Position numbers and translations under genes: made by a program
Assembly: GCA_037969035.1 (NCBI GenBank)
Contig: JBBKWU010000022.1
Coordinates: forward strand, 1 to 64,000
Direction: 5' to 3'
Origin: JBBKWU01 sp037969035
GTDB taxonomy: Bacteria > Pseudomonadota > Alphaproteobacteria > Micavibrionales > Micavibrionaceae
DNA length: 64,000 bases
Part shown: piece by piece, positions 9,555 to 20,500 of the stretch
Position numbering within the stretch: position 1 is the first letter of the stretch
How the letters are laid out: each line of letters opens with the position of its first letter
The notes under the pieces: model-generated
Told to the model about the DNA's origin: nothing
Database searches by the model: none
Seen by the model: the letters and a program-made list of their open reading frames with translations, nothing else

Positions 9555-11540
9555 TTAATATGGTGCTTTGCATTCATTTGCAAGATCTTCAATGGATGCC
9601 GCCGCAGATTCTACATTTGTGGCTTGTGAACCCAAACGACGGATGGCGACAGTTTGTTCCTCAGCCTCACGATTTCCGACAACAAACATCACCGGAACCT
9701 TACCAACAGAATGCTCACGTACCTTGTAATTAATCTTCTCGTTGCGGATATCAAGTTCAGCACGAACGCCTGCCGCCACCAATTTTTGATGAACTTCACG
9801 GCCATAATCATCGGCATCACCTGTGATTGTCGCCACGACGCATTGTACGGGTGCTAACCACAACGGAAGTTTACCCGCGTAATTCTCAATCATAATGCCG
9901 ATAAAACGCTCCAGCGTCCCTAAAATCGCGCGGTGAAGCATTACAGGGCGTTGTTTCGAACCATCTTCGCCAATAAAGCTCGCATCCAGACGTTCTGGTA
10001 GAACAAAGTCAAGTTGCAGCGTGCCACATTGCCATGTGCGACCAATCGCATCTTTTAAGTGGAATTCCAGTTTCGGGCCATAAAACGCGCCTTCATTCGG
10101 CAGTTCTTCATATTCAATGCCAGCTTGCTTCAATGCTTCGCGCAAGCCGCCCTCAGCACGATCCCATGTATCGTCTGTGCCAGCACGTACATCGGGGCGC
10201 AACGCTAACTTCACATCAATTTCTTCAAAGCCAAGGTCTTTATAAACCGTGCGCAGTAAGTCACAGAACGCGACGCTTTCGCTCGTAATCTGATCTTCAC
10301 GGCAGAAAATATGTGCATCATCTTGTGTCATTTGGCGTACGCGCATCAACCCATGCAACGCGCCATGCGCCTCATTACGGTGGCAACAGCCAAATTCAGC
10401 CATTCTGATCGGCAAATCACGGTAAGATTTAATGCCTTGGCGGAAAATTTGTACATGCGCAGGGCAGTTCATAGGCTTAAGCGCCATAAATTCTTTTGGC
10501 TCTTCCTTGAAAATCGGCCCTTCTTCGTCAGTATTGGGCACAACATCAGGCACAACAAACATGTTTTCGCGGAATTTTGACCAGTGACCTGATTTTTCCC
10601 ATGCTTTACTGCTCATAAGCTGCGGTGTTTTGACTTCCTGATAGCCTGCATTATTCAAACGGCGACGGATATAAGATTCCATCTGGTTGTAAATGGTAAA
10701 ACCTTTTGGATGCCAGAACACAGAACCTTGCGCATCATCTTGTAAATGGAACAAGCCCATTTCTTTGCCCAATTTACGGTGATCGCGGGCTTCGGCTTCT
10801 TCAAGCTGCGTTAAATAGGCCTGTAACTCTTTATCATCGCGCCAAGCTGTGCCGTAAATACGGGTCAAAACTGCTTTATCCGAATCACCGCGCCAATAGG
10901 CACCCGCAACCTTCATCAATTTAAATGCGGGACCAACATGCTTTACACTCGGCATGTGCGGACCACGACAAAGATCAAGCCAGTCACCTTGGCGGTAAAT
11001 GGTGATGTCTTCACTCTCAGGCAAATCTTGGATAATCTCGACCTTGTAATTTTCGCCTTTGTCTTTAAAAAACTTAATGGCGTCATTACGATCCCAAACT
11101 TCACGGGTAAAGGCCGCGCCACGCTCAACAATTTTGCGCATTTCTTTTTCGATTTTTTCCAAATCTTCGGTTGAAAATGGCTCGTTCCGTGCAAAGTCGT
11201 AGAAAAATCCATTATCAATCACAGGGCCAATTGTGGCTTGTGTACCTGGGAATAACGTTTGCACCGCTTCCGCCATTACATGCGCTGCATCATGGCGGAT
11301 AAGGCCAAGTGCTTCTTCGTCTTGTTTTTTAACCAGTGCGAAGCTCACATCATTTGTCAGCGGGCGTGATAAATCCCATAGCGCACCATCGACATAGGCC
11401 GCAATCGATGCTTTCGCCAAAGATTTAGAAATCGATTCCGCAATATCCATGCCCGTTGTGCCTACAGGATATGTACGTGTTGCACCATCGGGCAATGTAA
11501 TTGTGATTTCTTGTTTATTCGACAATGCTGCTTCCGCCAT
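9555..11540 (-). CDS. thrS: threonine--tRNA ligase
   Basis: Threonyl-tRNA synthetase charges tRNA-Thr. The 661-residue protein has the full architecture: TGS domain (residues about 9-70), the second-additional editing domain with HDAAHVMAEAVQ, the class II catalytic core with MNCPAHV (a zinc-binding Cys) and RMAEFGCCHRNE, and the anticodon-binding domain at the C-terminus. Length is slightly above the usual 640. It precedes infC on the same strand, the common arrangement in Alphaproteobacteria. No T-box or other leader is visible in the 86 bp separating it from the type I secretion genes upstream. Confidence 0.96.
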   Translation of the reverse strand: MAEAALSNKQEITITLPDGATRTYPVGTTGMDIAESISKSLAKASIAAYVDGALWDLSRPLTNDVSFALVKKQDEEALGLIRHDAAHVMAEAVQTLFPGTQATIGPVIDNGFFYDFARNEPFSTEDLEKIEKEMRKIVERGAAFTREVWDRNDAIKFFKDKGENYKVEIIQDLPESEDITIYRQGDWLDLCRGPHMPSVKHVGPAFKLMKVAGAYWRGDSDKAVLTRIYGTAWRDDKELQAYLTQLEEAEARDHRKLGKEMGLFHLQDDAQGSVFWHPKGFTIYNQMESYIRRRLNNAGYQEVKTPQLMSSKAWEKSGHWSKFRENMFVVPDVVPNTDEEGPIFKEEPKEFMALKPMNCPAHVQIFRQGIKSYRDLPIRMAEFGCCHRNEAHGALHGLMRVRQMTQDDAHIFCREDQITSESVAFCDLLRTVYKDLGFEEIDVKLALRPDVRAGTDDTWDRAEGGLREALKQAGIEYEELPNEGAFYGPKLEFHLKDAIGRTWQCGTLQLDFVLPERLDASFIGEDGSKQRPVMLHRAILGTLERFIGIMIENYAGKLPLWLAPVQCVVATITGDADDYGREVHQKLVAAGVRAELDIRNEKINYKVREHSVGKVPVMFVVGNREAEEQTVAIRRLGSQATNVESAAASIEDLANECKAPY

Positions 11541-11626
11541 GTGTTTGATCCGTGTTAAGTGTTCCAGATATTATAAAAACCGTAAATAAGGAGAGATTTC
11601 AAGTATATTCCGCATGAATGTGACGT

Positions 11627-13057
11627 TTAACGCTCGTTCATTGCATTATCAAGCGTTTTGATCAAAGGCTTGAGGATATATTCCATGACAGATTTCTTAC
11701 CCGTTAGAATATCAACACTTGCGACCATGCCTGGAATAATTGGGAATTCTTCGCCGTTGCGCTTAATACGTGATTCGGGTGTACGTATACGTACACGGTA
11801 AAAGCTTTCGCCTTCTTCATTGGTAATCGTATCCGCAGAGATGTCGACAAGCTCACCTTTTAAACCACCATAGATCGAGAAATCATAGGCTGTGATTTTC
11901 ACAACGGCGTTCTGCCCAGGGTATAAAAACGCGATATCCGCAGGGCGAATTTGCGCTTCTACCAAAAGCTGGTCATCCATCGGTACAATTTCCATGACTT
12001 CTTGGCCAGGTTGTATCACGCCGCCCACGGTGTTGATCATGATATCCTTGATTGTGCCATCAACAGGTGAGCGTATATCCGTACGTTTTTGACGGTCACT
12101 CAATGCCGATAAAGTTTCTTTGATCGAGTTCATCTCTATCTGAGTTGCAGCAAGCTCTGTTTGGGCTTGCGCGCGCAAATTACTCTTAAGCTCATTAATA
12201 CGGGCTTGCGCCTCTTCAACCGATGATTGAATACGCGGCAATGATGTTGTCAAACCGTTCATCTCTGTTTGACGTTCTTTAATACCACGCTCAAGTTGCA
12301 ACAGCTCTACCTTTGGTGCGGAGCCACGCGCCACAAGTGGTGCAATCATCGCCATTTCTTCATTGGACAATCTAATCACATCGCGCAAATCACGAATACG
12401 CGTATTAAGTTCACGAATTTCTTGTTCGCGCTGTGATAATTGCTGCTCCAAAACCTGCGTTTGACTGACAACGTTTTGTTGGCTCGCGCGGAAACTGTTT
12501 AGTTCTTCGGTCACGCTTTGTGGCACACCTTTTAAAACATCTTCGCTGAATTTCGGTGTCACGAGCCCCTCGGCCTCGGCTTGCAAACGCTGTGCCTTCG
12601 CACTCAAACCCAAATAACGCTGCCTATTTGATCCCAAATCAGACGTCGCGCCGACATCAGATAACCGCATCAAAACCTGTCCCGTTTTCACCGTGTCACC
12701 TTCGCGCACCATAAATTCTTGCACAATACCGCCCTCTTGGTGCTGGATTACCTGAATTTCTGTTGAGGGGATGACTTTGCCGTTACCGCGCGTCACTTCA
12801 TCAAGGCGTGCAAGGTTTGCCCAAATCACAAACACCACAAAAAACAGCGCAACAAAGGTCAAAAGCAAATGCGACGATAGCGGCAGATCATCATCAACAT
12901 CAAAAAATTTATCGGCACGCGCTTGTGCCATATCTAATTTATCTTGCGCCCATTGTGATTGCACCTTGGCCCAACCTTCGGCTTTGTTAATGCTATCAGA
13001 CTCTTCGCTTGCCATTTTTAATGGCTTCTCTTCTGTATTTTCTTTTTTATCGCTCAT
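11627..13057 (-). CDS. type I secretion membrane fusion protein (HlyD/LapC family)
   Basis: This periplasmic adaptor links the inner-membrane ABC exporter to the TolC channel. The 476-residue protein has a charged cytoplasmic N-terminus, one membrane segment (about residues 63-85, LLLTFVALFFVVFVIWANLA), a biotinyl-lipoyl-like half motif with QHQEGGIVQE and VREGDTVKTGQ, a long coiled coil (about 155-330) and the matching lipoyl half SPVDGTI, followed by the beta-barrel part. It begins 3 bp after the stop of the GNAT gene and closes the secretion operon. The order ABC - GNAT - HlyD is unusual because the adaptor normally follows the ABC gene directly. Confidence 0.93.
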   Translation of the reverse strand: MSDKKENTEEKPLKMASEESDSINKAEGWAKVQSQWAQDKLDMAQARADKFFDVDDDLPLSSHLLLTFVALFFVVFVIWANLARLDEVTRGNGKVIPSTEIQVIQHQEGGIVQEFMVREGDTVKTGQVLMRLSDVGATSDLGSNRQRYLGLSAKAQRLQAEAEGLVTPKFSEDVLKGVPQSVTEELNSFRASQQNVVSQTQVLEQQLSQREQEIRELNTRIRDLRDVIRLSNEEMAMIAPLVARGSAPKVELLQLERGIKERQTEMNGLTTSLPRIQSSVEEAQARINELKSNLRAQAQTELAATQIEMNSIKETLSALSDRQKRTDIRSPVDGTIKDIMINTVGGVIQPGQEVMEIVPMDDQLLVEAQIRPADIAFLYPGQNAVVKITAYDFSIYGGLKGELVDISADTITNEEGESFYRVRIRTPESRIKRNGEEFPIIPGMVASVDILTGKKSVMEYILKPLIKTLDNAMNER

Positions 13058-13060
13058 TAC

Positions 13061-13498
13061 TCAAATATCTTTTCTGAAAAAAATACGGTCATATGAACCG
13101 CGATAGTTTGGCACACGCGCCGCAACGTCATAACCTAGTTTCTGGTAAAAATCGGGTGCTTGATAAGATAACGTATCCACCCATATTGTTTGGCAATCCC
13201 GCGCTTTGGCTTCTTGCTCGGCTGATTTCATTAAATCCTTACCCAAACCCTGCTTGCGGTGTTCTTCCGCGACCCATAAATGTTTGATATAAAACCACGC
13301 GCCGAGGCTTTCCCCGCGCAAACCGCCGACAAGTTTATCACCATCATAAACCGTCACAAAACAGGCCGTACGTGTTTCGCCGACATAGTCATTGCTGAAC
13401 TGATCAATGCCTTGTTCGATCATATCTTTTACGTCTTGTGACGCATCGCTTGCCACGCGCGTATTCAGATCGGATATGTGCTGTGTTTTTGCTGCCAT
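13061..13498 (-). CDS. GNAT-family N-acyltransferase embedded in the type I secretion operon
   Basis: GNAT enzymes move an acyl group, usually acetyl from acetyl-CoA, to an amine. The CoA-binding motif A is visible as HLWVAEEHRKQGLGKDLM, followed by the motif B-like segment YQKLGYDVAARV. I start the gene at ATG 13498 because AGGG lies 8 bases upstream and the ABC gene stop lies just before; an in-frame start at 13516 would add six residues and overlap the ABC gene. The gene sits with almost no gap between the ABC transporter and HlyD genes, so it is cotranscribed and translated with them. It is not a recognisable HlyC-type toxin acyltransferase. Whether it modifies the secreted adhesin is unknown. 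Confidence 0.85.
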   Translation of the reverse strand: MAAKTQHISDLNTRVASDASQDVKDMIEQGIDQFSNDYVGETRTACFVTVYDGDKLVGGLRGESLGAWFYIKHLWVAEEHRKQGLGKDLMKSAEQEAKARDCQTIWVDTLSYQAPDFYQKLGYDVAARVPNYRGSYDRIFFRKDI

Positions 13499-13508
13499 GC
13501 CCATAACC

Positions 13509-15896
13509 CTATACATCCGTGTTTTCTGCTTGCGTGCCGTATTGGCGCGCCTGCAATTTGCTAATCACTTCATCCTTAGGGCCAAACGCCACCAAACGAC
13601 CACGGTCAATCAAGATCAATTTATCAACCAATGTCAGCATTGCGCCTTTATGCGTAATCAAAATCGTTGTTTTACCTTCACACAGCGTATGCAAACGCTT
13701 ACGTAGGCGGTTTTCCGATGCAGGATCCATCGATGCTGTTGGTTCATCCAGAATAAGAACACGCGGATCATACAAAAGCGCCCGTGCAATCGCCACAGAT
13801 TGGCGCTGTCCACCTGATAAAGCCTCACCACGCTCACCAACTTGCGTATCTAAACCATGCTGCGAATCAGCCAAGAACTCTAGAACACCCGCCATTTCAG
13901 CAGCTTTTAACACCGCGCTATCAGGTGCCATCTCATGGCCCATCGTGATGTTTTCACGAACCGTACCAAAGAAAAGCTGCGGGCTTTGTTGCACAGCCCC
14001 GATTGTACGGCGTAAATCACCCGGATCAATCTGGCGTACGTCTGTACCGTCAAGCTGTACGCTTCCGCTATCTGGCTGATACAAATTCAGCAGCAAACGC
14101 TCAATCGTTGTCTTACCAGAACCCACCGCGCCAATAACACCCACGCGCTCACCAGGTTCAATTTTAAAGGAAAGGTTGTTCAGCGCTGGCATGCTTTGCC
14201 CAGGATAATGAAACACAATATCCTTAAACGCAATTTTACCAATCACATCAGGTTTAGAAATAAAGTGCTTACCCGCAGGGCGTTCCACAGGGCGTTTCAT
14301 CAAATCATCAAGCTGCACGAGTGCTTGCTTGGATTGATTAAAGCGCGTCATAAGTCCTGCGACTTGCGCAAGTGGTGCCATCGCACGGCCTGTCAAAATA
14401 ACACACGCAATTAACGACCCCATTGAAATCACAGCTTCCGTGATTAGGAACACACCAACAATAACCACAAGCACACTACTGAGCTGCTGCAAGAACACGG
14501 CAGAGTTTAAAACTTTGGCTGATATTTGACGCGCTTTCACAGACGTACGGGATGACTTTTCGGTTAATTCTTCCCACTTACGTTGCGTATGGCCTTCAGC
14601 AGCCTGCACCTTGATTGTTTCAAGGCCACTAATCGTTTCAAACAGCAACGCATTTTTCAGCGCGCTTTCATTCATAGATTGCCTAATAATTTTCTGCATC
14701 GGTTTTTGCGCAAGATAACCAAGCAAAACAACGATCGGAATAATAACAGCAGGAACAATCGCAATCGGGCCACCAATCACCCCGATCAACAGCACAAACA
14801 AAATCGTAAACGGCAAATCAACCAATGCCGCCATCGTTGTCGAGGTGAAAAAGTCGCGAAGACCTTCGAATTCACGCATATTACTAGCCAAAACGCCCGC
14901 ACTCGCAGGGCGCGCGGTCATTGTCATGCCCATGACTTGTTGAAATAGTTTTGCGGAAATCTTTACATCCGCCTTACGCCCAGCAACATCCAAAAACTGT
15001 GCGCGTAAATTTTTCAAAATAAAGTCAAAGACAAAGACCGTGAAAACACCCGCAGACAAAACCCACAGCGTATCAAACGCGCCATTCGGGATCACGCGAT
15101 CATACACGTTCATGATAAAGAGCGAGCTTGCGACCGCGAACAGGTTGATCATCACCGCGGCAACGGCAACCTCCTTATAAACGCTCATATTTTCTTTGAG
15201 CGATCCCCAAAACCAATCTGCGGCTGTGTCAATTTCAGACGGGCCTGCGCGGTCATCGTTACGCGCAATAGGACGCACATAAAACGCGTATCCCGCATAA
15301 ATTTCTCTCAAACGGCCAAGTGATATTTTATGGCGCTGATCTTCTGTTTCAGGAAACTGAACGATAAAGCGCGTATCAGGATGCGAAACTTCTGACTCAT
15401 CTTCTGGTGCACGACTCTTTGATGCTTTTTTCTTTTTTGGTAGGCGCACTTCCCACAAAATGCAGGACAAGCCATTTTCCAACACCAAAACACAAGGCAA
15501 ATTCAGCGCAATCGCGAGTGCCTCAATCGGGCGATCCACAAGCTTGGCATGTAGATCGGCGCGCTCTGCCGCACGGATAAACAAATGCGGCGTGATACCT
15601 GTTTTCGGAATTGGTAAACCCGCCGTCAAAGAAGAGCGACTTGTGCGACGCCCGTAATGACCCGCCATGATTTTCAAACAATCAACAAGCGGACTATGAA
15701 CCGCTATGCGATCCGCCTCAAGCGGCCATGAATCGGTTAATTCTTCGATTGTATCTTTTTGTTTTTTGGGAGATTCAGAAAGTTTTGACGCTGCGCCGCC
15801 CTCCGCAGGGGAGGTTGTGATGTGCGCCTTTTTGGCTACAGGCGCACTTTCATCTTTAGGATTGGCTTTTTCTGATTTTTCTTTTTTAACACTCAC
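13509..15896 (-). CDS. type I secretion ABC transporter/permease (LapB-like)
   Basis: A 795-residue inner-membrane exporter that energises type I secretion. After a low-complexity charged N-terminus (about 60 residues) comes a C39 peptidase-like domain (HSPLVDCLKIMAGHYGRR onwards). It has no cysteine-protease signature and so fits the inactive docking domain used by RTX adhesin exporters. The membrane domain follows, then the ATPase: Walker A GAVGSGKTT near residue 590, signature LSGGQRQSVAIARALL near 692 and Walker B VLILDEPTASMDP near 714. It lies 32 bp after the TolC gene and is followed by the GNAT and HlyD genes. The likely substrate is the 2621-residue RTX protein at the head of the locus. 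Confidence 0.94.
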   Translation of the reverse strand: MSVKKEKSEKANPKDESAPVAKKAHITTSPAEGGAASKLSESPKKQKDTIEELTDSWPLEADRIAVHSPLVDCLKIMAGHYGRRTSRSSLTAGLPIPKTGITPHLFIRAAERADLHAKLVDRPIEALAIALNLPCVLVLENGLSCILWEVRLPKKKKASKSRAPEDESEVSHPDTRFIVQFPETEDQRHKISLGRLREIYAGYAFYVRPIARNDDRAGPSEIDTAADWFWGSLKENMSVYKEVAVAAVMINLFAVASSLFIMNVYDRVIPNGAFDTLWVLSAGVFTVFVFDFILKNLRAQFLDVAGRKADVKISAKLFQQVMGMTMTARPASAGVLASNMREFEGLRDFFTSTTMAALVDLPFTILFVLLIGVIGGPIAIVPAVIIPIVVLLGYLAQKPMQKIIRQSMNESALKNALLFETISGLETIKVQAAEGHTQRKWEELTEKSSRTSVKARQISAKVLNSAVFLQQLSSVLVVIVGVFLITEAVISMGSLIACVILTGRAMAPLAQVAGLMTRFNQSKQALVQLDDLMKRPVERPAGKHFISKPDVIGKIAFKDIVFHYPGQSMPALNNLSFKIEPGERVGVIGAVGSGKTTIERLLLNLYQPDSGSVQLDGTDVRQIDPGDLRRTIGAVQQSPQLFFGTVRENITMGHEMAPDSAVLKAAEMAGVLEFLADSQHGLDTQVGERGEALSGGQRQSVAIARALLYDPRVLILDEPTASMDPASENRLRKRLHTLCEGKTTILITHKGAMLTLVDKLILIDRGRLVAFGPKDEVISKLQARQYGTQAENTDV

Positions 15897-15928
15897 GGAT
15901 AGATAATCCTGCTTTTTGTAAACTCGAA

Positions 15929-17293
15929 TTACATTTTAGCGGGATCGGACTCGCGTGGATAGCTAAGATTTAATGTTTTTAGCAACTCACCCTTCAGAGC
16001 GAGCAAACGGAAAACAGCAAATGTCTCAACGAACTCAGTATTCACAGTGTTTGAGCGTGACACAAACAGTTCGTTTTGTGAGTCAAGAACATCAAGCAAT
16101 GTACGGCGGTTCAAATCAAATTGATCTTTATAAGCCTTCACAACTTCAGTATTTGCATCAGCTTGCGCTGCGAATTGACGAGCGCGCTCACCAGCTGAAA
16201 TCATCTGTGCCCATGTACGGCGCACATCGTTTTCGATACCACGCGCTGCTTCTGCACGGGCTTCTTTGGCTTGTGCTTCACGGCTGATAAATTCACGAAC
16301 GCGGGCATTATCACCACCGCCGCGATATAGGTTCCAGTTCATCACAACCAACGCAGATGCACTTGTGTCACGACCTTCGATACCGTTCAAGTCATTACCG
16401 TCACGTGCATTAAGTTGCAGATCAAGTTGCGGGTAAAGCGTAGATTTAGAGCCTTCAAACTCAGCATTTGCGACTTTAATATCAGCTTCGAAAATATCGA
16501 TTGTTGGGCTTTGGTGAAGCGCAATCTTCACTTCTTCTTCCAAATTAGCAGAAAGCGCATCAATTGGTGCGACTGGCAATTGAAGGTTTTGTGGTGGGTC
16601 ACCAACTTCGCGGATGAAGTTTGCTTCGGCAATGCGGAGCTGCTCACGAACACTAGCTTCGTTTGCACGCGCTGACGCAAGACGCGCACGCGCTTGTTCT
16701 GTATCAGCTTGCGTAGAACGGCCCGCATCAGAACTATCCTGAATCTGGTCTAAAATAGAAATGTGGTTTGCAACGTTTTCACGTGCAATGCGAAGCAATT
16801 CGCGCTGACGCATTACATCGAGGTAAAATTCAACGATAGAAAGACCAACAAGCTCGGCTGTTTCACGCACGCGGTGTGACGCGGAAAGAACGCGAGATTT
16901 TTGACGTTTGTTTTCGTATTTTGTTTCATAACCATCGAACAATAACTGCGTCAATGTTAAGCCATATTCATAGCGCCATAGGTTTTCTTCGTCATCATCA
17001 TCAATTCCGCCACGTGTTGCAGGGTCATCACTATGTTCAAATCCTGTGTCTCCGCGGAAATCAATAGAAGGAAGATAAAGCGCTTTGGCTTGGTTTAATT
17101 CCTCATCCGTTGCGCGGCGATTTGTTGCTACAACACCGTATTCAGGGTTTGTGTCAATGCCAATCGCAACTGCTTCGGTCAATGTCAACATTGTCGGATC
17201 ATCATCCATCGCGCGCGCAGCAATTGGCGCAGCCATGGCCATTATGGCGAGACATGATGCTGTAAGTGTTAGTTTTCTAAGGGTTTTTTTCAT
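15929..17293 (-). CDS. TolC-family outer membrane channel protein of the type I secretion system
   Basis: TolC-type proteins form the trimeric tunnel through the outer membrane and periplasm. I chose ATG 17293, which begins a clear signal peptide (MKKTLRKLTLTASCLAIMAM, cleaved after AARA) and has AAGGA 8 bases upstream; an upstream ATG at 17404 would only add a non-signal extension. The 454-residue protein shows the repeated TolC helices: LTEAVAIGIDTNPEYGVV near the start, LLFDGYETKYENKRQKSRVL, the second repeat with WNLYRGGGDNARVREF, and RRTLLDVLDSQNELF near the end. It is the first transporter gene after the substrate gene and its terminator. Confidence 0.93.
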   Translation of the reverse strand: MKKTLRKLTLTASCLAIMAMAAPIAARAMDDDPTMLTLTEAVAIGIDTNPEYGVVATNRRATDEELNQAKALYLPSIDFRGDTGFEHSDDPATRGGIDDDDEENLWRYEYGLTLTQLLFDGYETKYENKRQKSRVLSASHRVRETAELVGLSIVEFYLDVMRQRELLRIARENVANHISILDQIQDSSDAGRSTQADTEQARARLASARANEASVREQLRIAEANFIREVGDPPQNLQLPVAPIDALSANLEEEVKIALHQSPTIDIFEADIKVANAEFEGSKSTLYPQLDLQLNARDGNDLNGIEGRDTSASALVVMNWNLYRGGGDNARVREFISREAQAKEARAEAARGIENDVRRTWAQMISAGERARQFAAQADANTEVVKAYKDQFDLNRRTLLDVLDSQNELFVSRSNTVNTEFVETFAVFRLLALKGELLKTLNLSYPRESDPAKM

Positions 17294-17465
17294 CTTCGTT
17301 TCCTTACTAATGTGCCAAAATCCTCCCGTGACGGAGGTTATAAATATCCTGTTCTTTATGACTGTTTTCAGAAGGAAAGGCAAGTCTTTCTTATAATTTT
17401 TCAATCTGTTACGGCGAATCGTTCAGACAAAATTCACAGCAAGACTCAAAAAATACAACCCCTAT

Positions 17466-17505
17466 AAAAAAACCGGACAGCTCTAATTAAAGAACCGTCC
17501 GGCAT
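17466..17505 (-). terminator. Rho-independent terminator after the giant adhesin gene
   Basis: CCGGAC at 17473-17478 pairs with GTCCGG at 17497-17502, with further inner pairing (TCT/AGA) around a short loop. Reading on the minus strand, the stem is followed by a run of seven T residues. It lies between the adhesin stop and the tolC start, so most transcripts should end here, giving more adhesin mRNA than transporter mRNA. Confidence 0.85.
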
Positions 17506-17556
17506 CATATGTGTTCTCCCGTTAGGATTAGTGGAGGCACTTATGAAACTTAATTA

Positions 17557-20500
17557 TTAGGCAACCATGCTGCCATTTGTGATCAGATCATCAACAGAAA
17601 ATCCGCTGACACCCTGAAGATCAACAACGTTCGTCGCGTTGCTTACATCGCCACTACCTGTCAGATCAACAGAAATCACTGTGTCACCGCCATTGTCATT
17701 TGCAAAGACAAAGTCGTTGATGCTGTCTTGCAATGGGTCATAAGAACCATTAAGCAATGCTGACAGGTCGAAAACATCGCCTTCAGAACGATCAAAGTCC
17801 ATAATTGTATCAAAACCATCTGTGATTGCATTGAACAAGAATGTGTCTGCGCCACTACCGCCGAACAGAACATCATTGCCCGCGCCGCCAGTAATCATGT
17901 CGTTACCTTCTTGACCGAAGATAACATCATCGCCTGCGCCACCATCAAGAATATCATTACCGCCTAAACGGCTTGTTCCTGTGTTGTTCAGGCTTTCAAC
18001 AGCCAATTCTTCAGCGTGGTTTTTGATGTATTCAACTGTGTCTGCACGGTTCCAAGTAGGATCCACTGTGCTTTGACCGGCTTCAAGTGCAGCAAACGCG
18101 CCCCAGCTTGATCCTGCATCCAAAAGCAATCCAAAATCAGAAGCCAGAACATCTGTGTTTAACGCATCGCCAAACAAGAAGTCGTCACCGTTTCCGCCAA
18201 CCAGAACATCATCACCAACCGCTGCCAATTTAATCAGCGGGTTAGTTTCCGCCAAAGCGGCGTCCAGATCATTCGGGTCTTTAACATTCAGCGCTGTGCC
18301 GTCTGAGTCGATTGTCGCGATACGGGCAAGAGCCGTTGAACCAACGTTGATACCAACACCAATAACTTCAGTGCTCAAACCTTGGATGTGCGCGATCTCG
18401 TTTGTTGAGTCGCCCACACCATTGATCTGGTTCATCGCGATTGTTGCATCATCGTTGCTCACAACATTACCACTATTGTTCAGGTAACGGTTTGGTTCGC
18501 CGTCTGTGATGAAGTATGTGTAAGTCTCAGCATTGCCACCATAAACTTCACTGCCTGACAACCAGTTCACAGTGCTTTGTAAGCCTGCTTCATAGTTTGT
18601 CCAACCATTGCCGTTCAAACCTTCGATATAGGCAATCGCATCAGCCAAGCCATTTGTGTCTGTAATCACGAATGTCGCACCCGCAGATGCTGTTGTGCTG
18701 AATGGTGTGATGTGAACTTGAACGTTACCGCTCTTATAATCAGCCATATCGCCAATCAGGTTGTTCACGGCATTGATCAAGAGTGACATTTTCGATGTCG
18801 CTGATGTGTTGCTACCCATTGAGCCACTAACATCAAGAACAAGCGCGATATTAATGTCTTTCATCTGGTTTTCTTTCGCAGAACCACCAACATCACCAAC
18901 AAGGATATCACCAGCCATGCTGCCTGTGATAATGCCGCTGTCGTCGCCGACACGGTATGTTGTTGTTGACGTGCTATCGTCATCGACGTTTTCGCCAACA
19001 ACCAATTTCGGTGCAATACCACAAAGCTCAAGCGTTGCAACAGATGTATCACCATCGCCGTCTGTGAGTGTGTATTCAAATACATCACAAACATCTTTTA
19101 CAGGAACGGTTTCACAAGCTGTTTCCGCAGTGACGTTATTCAAAAGCATTGATGTTGCTTTAAATGAGCCTGCATTTGTAGAGCTTAGCTCAACACCTGA
19201 GATCAACTGACCGTAATCAGCAGAGTTCAAAGTAAACGAGAACACACCATCATGAATGTCAGCCGCAACAAATTGCTGCTCAACATTCACTGTACTACCG
19301 TCTGCCAAAGTGAGGATCATATCAGCACCGTGCAAACCATCGTCATTGTTATCACCAAGCTCGGCAATTGTGATCGTTGTTGTTGCAACATTTTCAGCAA
19401 AACCAATATTGATCATCTCGCCAGCAGGCCAGATTTTCAACGAGTCATTACCTGCGCCGTTAATACCAATACCGGAACCGTCCGCTGTGTTAACCCAAGT
19501 CAATTTGCCGTCTGTTGTTGACAATGTAATGCCGTCTTTGGTCAATGTTGTTTGGCCGCCTGTGATATCGGATTGTGCCGCATCAAAGTTAAACTCTTTC
19601 GCATCACAAACGATTTTGATCTCAGTTGGCTGGTTGCTTGTATCAAAGTAGCTTTGACCCGTTGTGCTCCAGTTTGTTAGCTCACCATCGGCATTATAGT
19701 CTGTGCTTAGGCCTTTAACAGGGTGCAACCACACGCCGATTGAGTCAGCGAAATCAAGGCCAGTCCAGTCCGCAGCATTACCGTATGCAGGAACATGATC
19801 TTGCAGAACTTCTGCATCAACTGTGAAGCTGAACACTTTGTTGCCCGCTGCGTCTGTTGTTACAGACATATTGCTGAACACGCCCGCATCAACCAAGGAA
19901 GAAGCAATCATGTCAGGTGTCTGAACACCAGCAGCCGCAGAACCGTCGCTCCAGCTTGTCTGTGTGTTCTGACCGTTATAGTTATAAGCCGTAACAACAG
20001 GGTTTCCTATATTGCTGCCATCGAAGTAGATCAATGCCATCTCGCCGCCGTGACCTTTCGGATTCGGGCCGCCATTAATAGCAAGCGTAAAGCCGTTTGC
20101 CGTTGGATCCATTGTCATTTCAAATGTGAAGCTCTTCGTATCAGCGTTAAGCTCAGCCGTCACGTTTTTGATATCGCCTGCGCCTGTGCCGCCTGCTGGG
20201 TTATCAATTGAATAGCTGTACACTGTTTGATCAGCCGTTGGTGCTGTCGGAAGCAATGTGTACTCATATGACCCGTCTGCAAAAATTTCAAGCGTACCGT
20301 AGTCGCCGTCGATTGTTGCTGCGCCTGCTGTTAGATCTACAGTTGCTCCGTTGAAGGAGATCTGCGTCACTTCGTTATCAGCATCTTGGCTTAGGTCGTC
20401 AGCTGCACCTGCGCCACCGTTTAGACCTGTAATCACGTTACCTGTCGCGCCGCCAAATGCCGCATCAAACACGTTGTGATCAGCATGCGCTTCCAAACCA

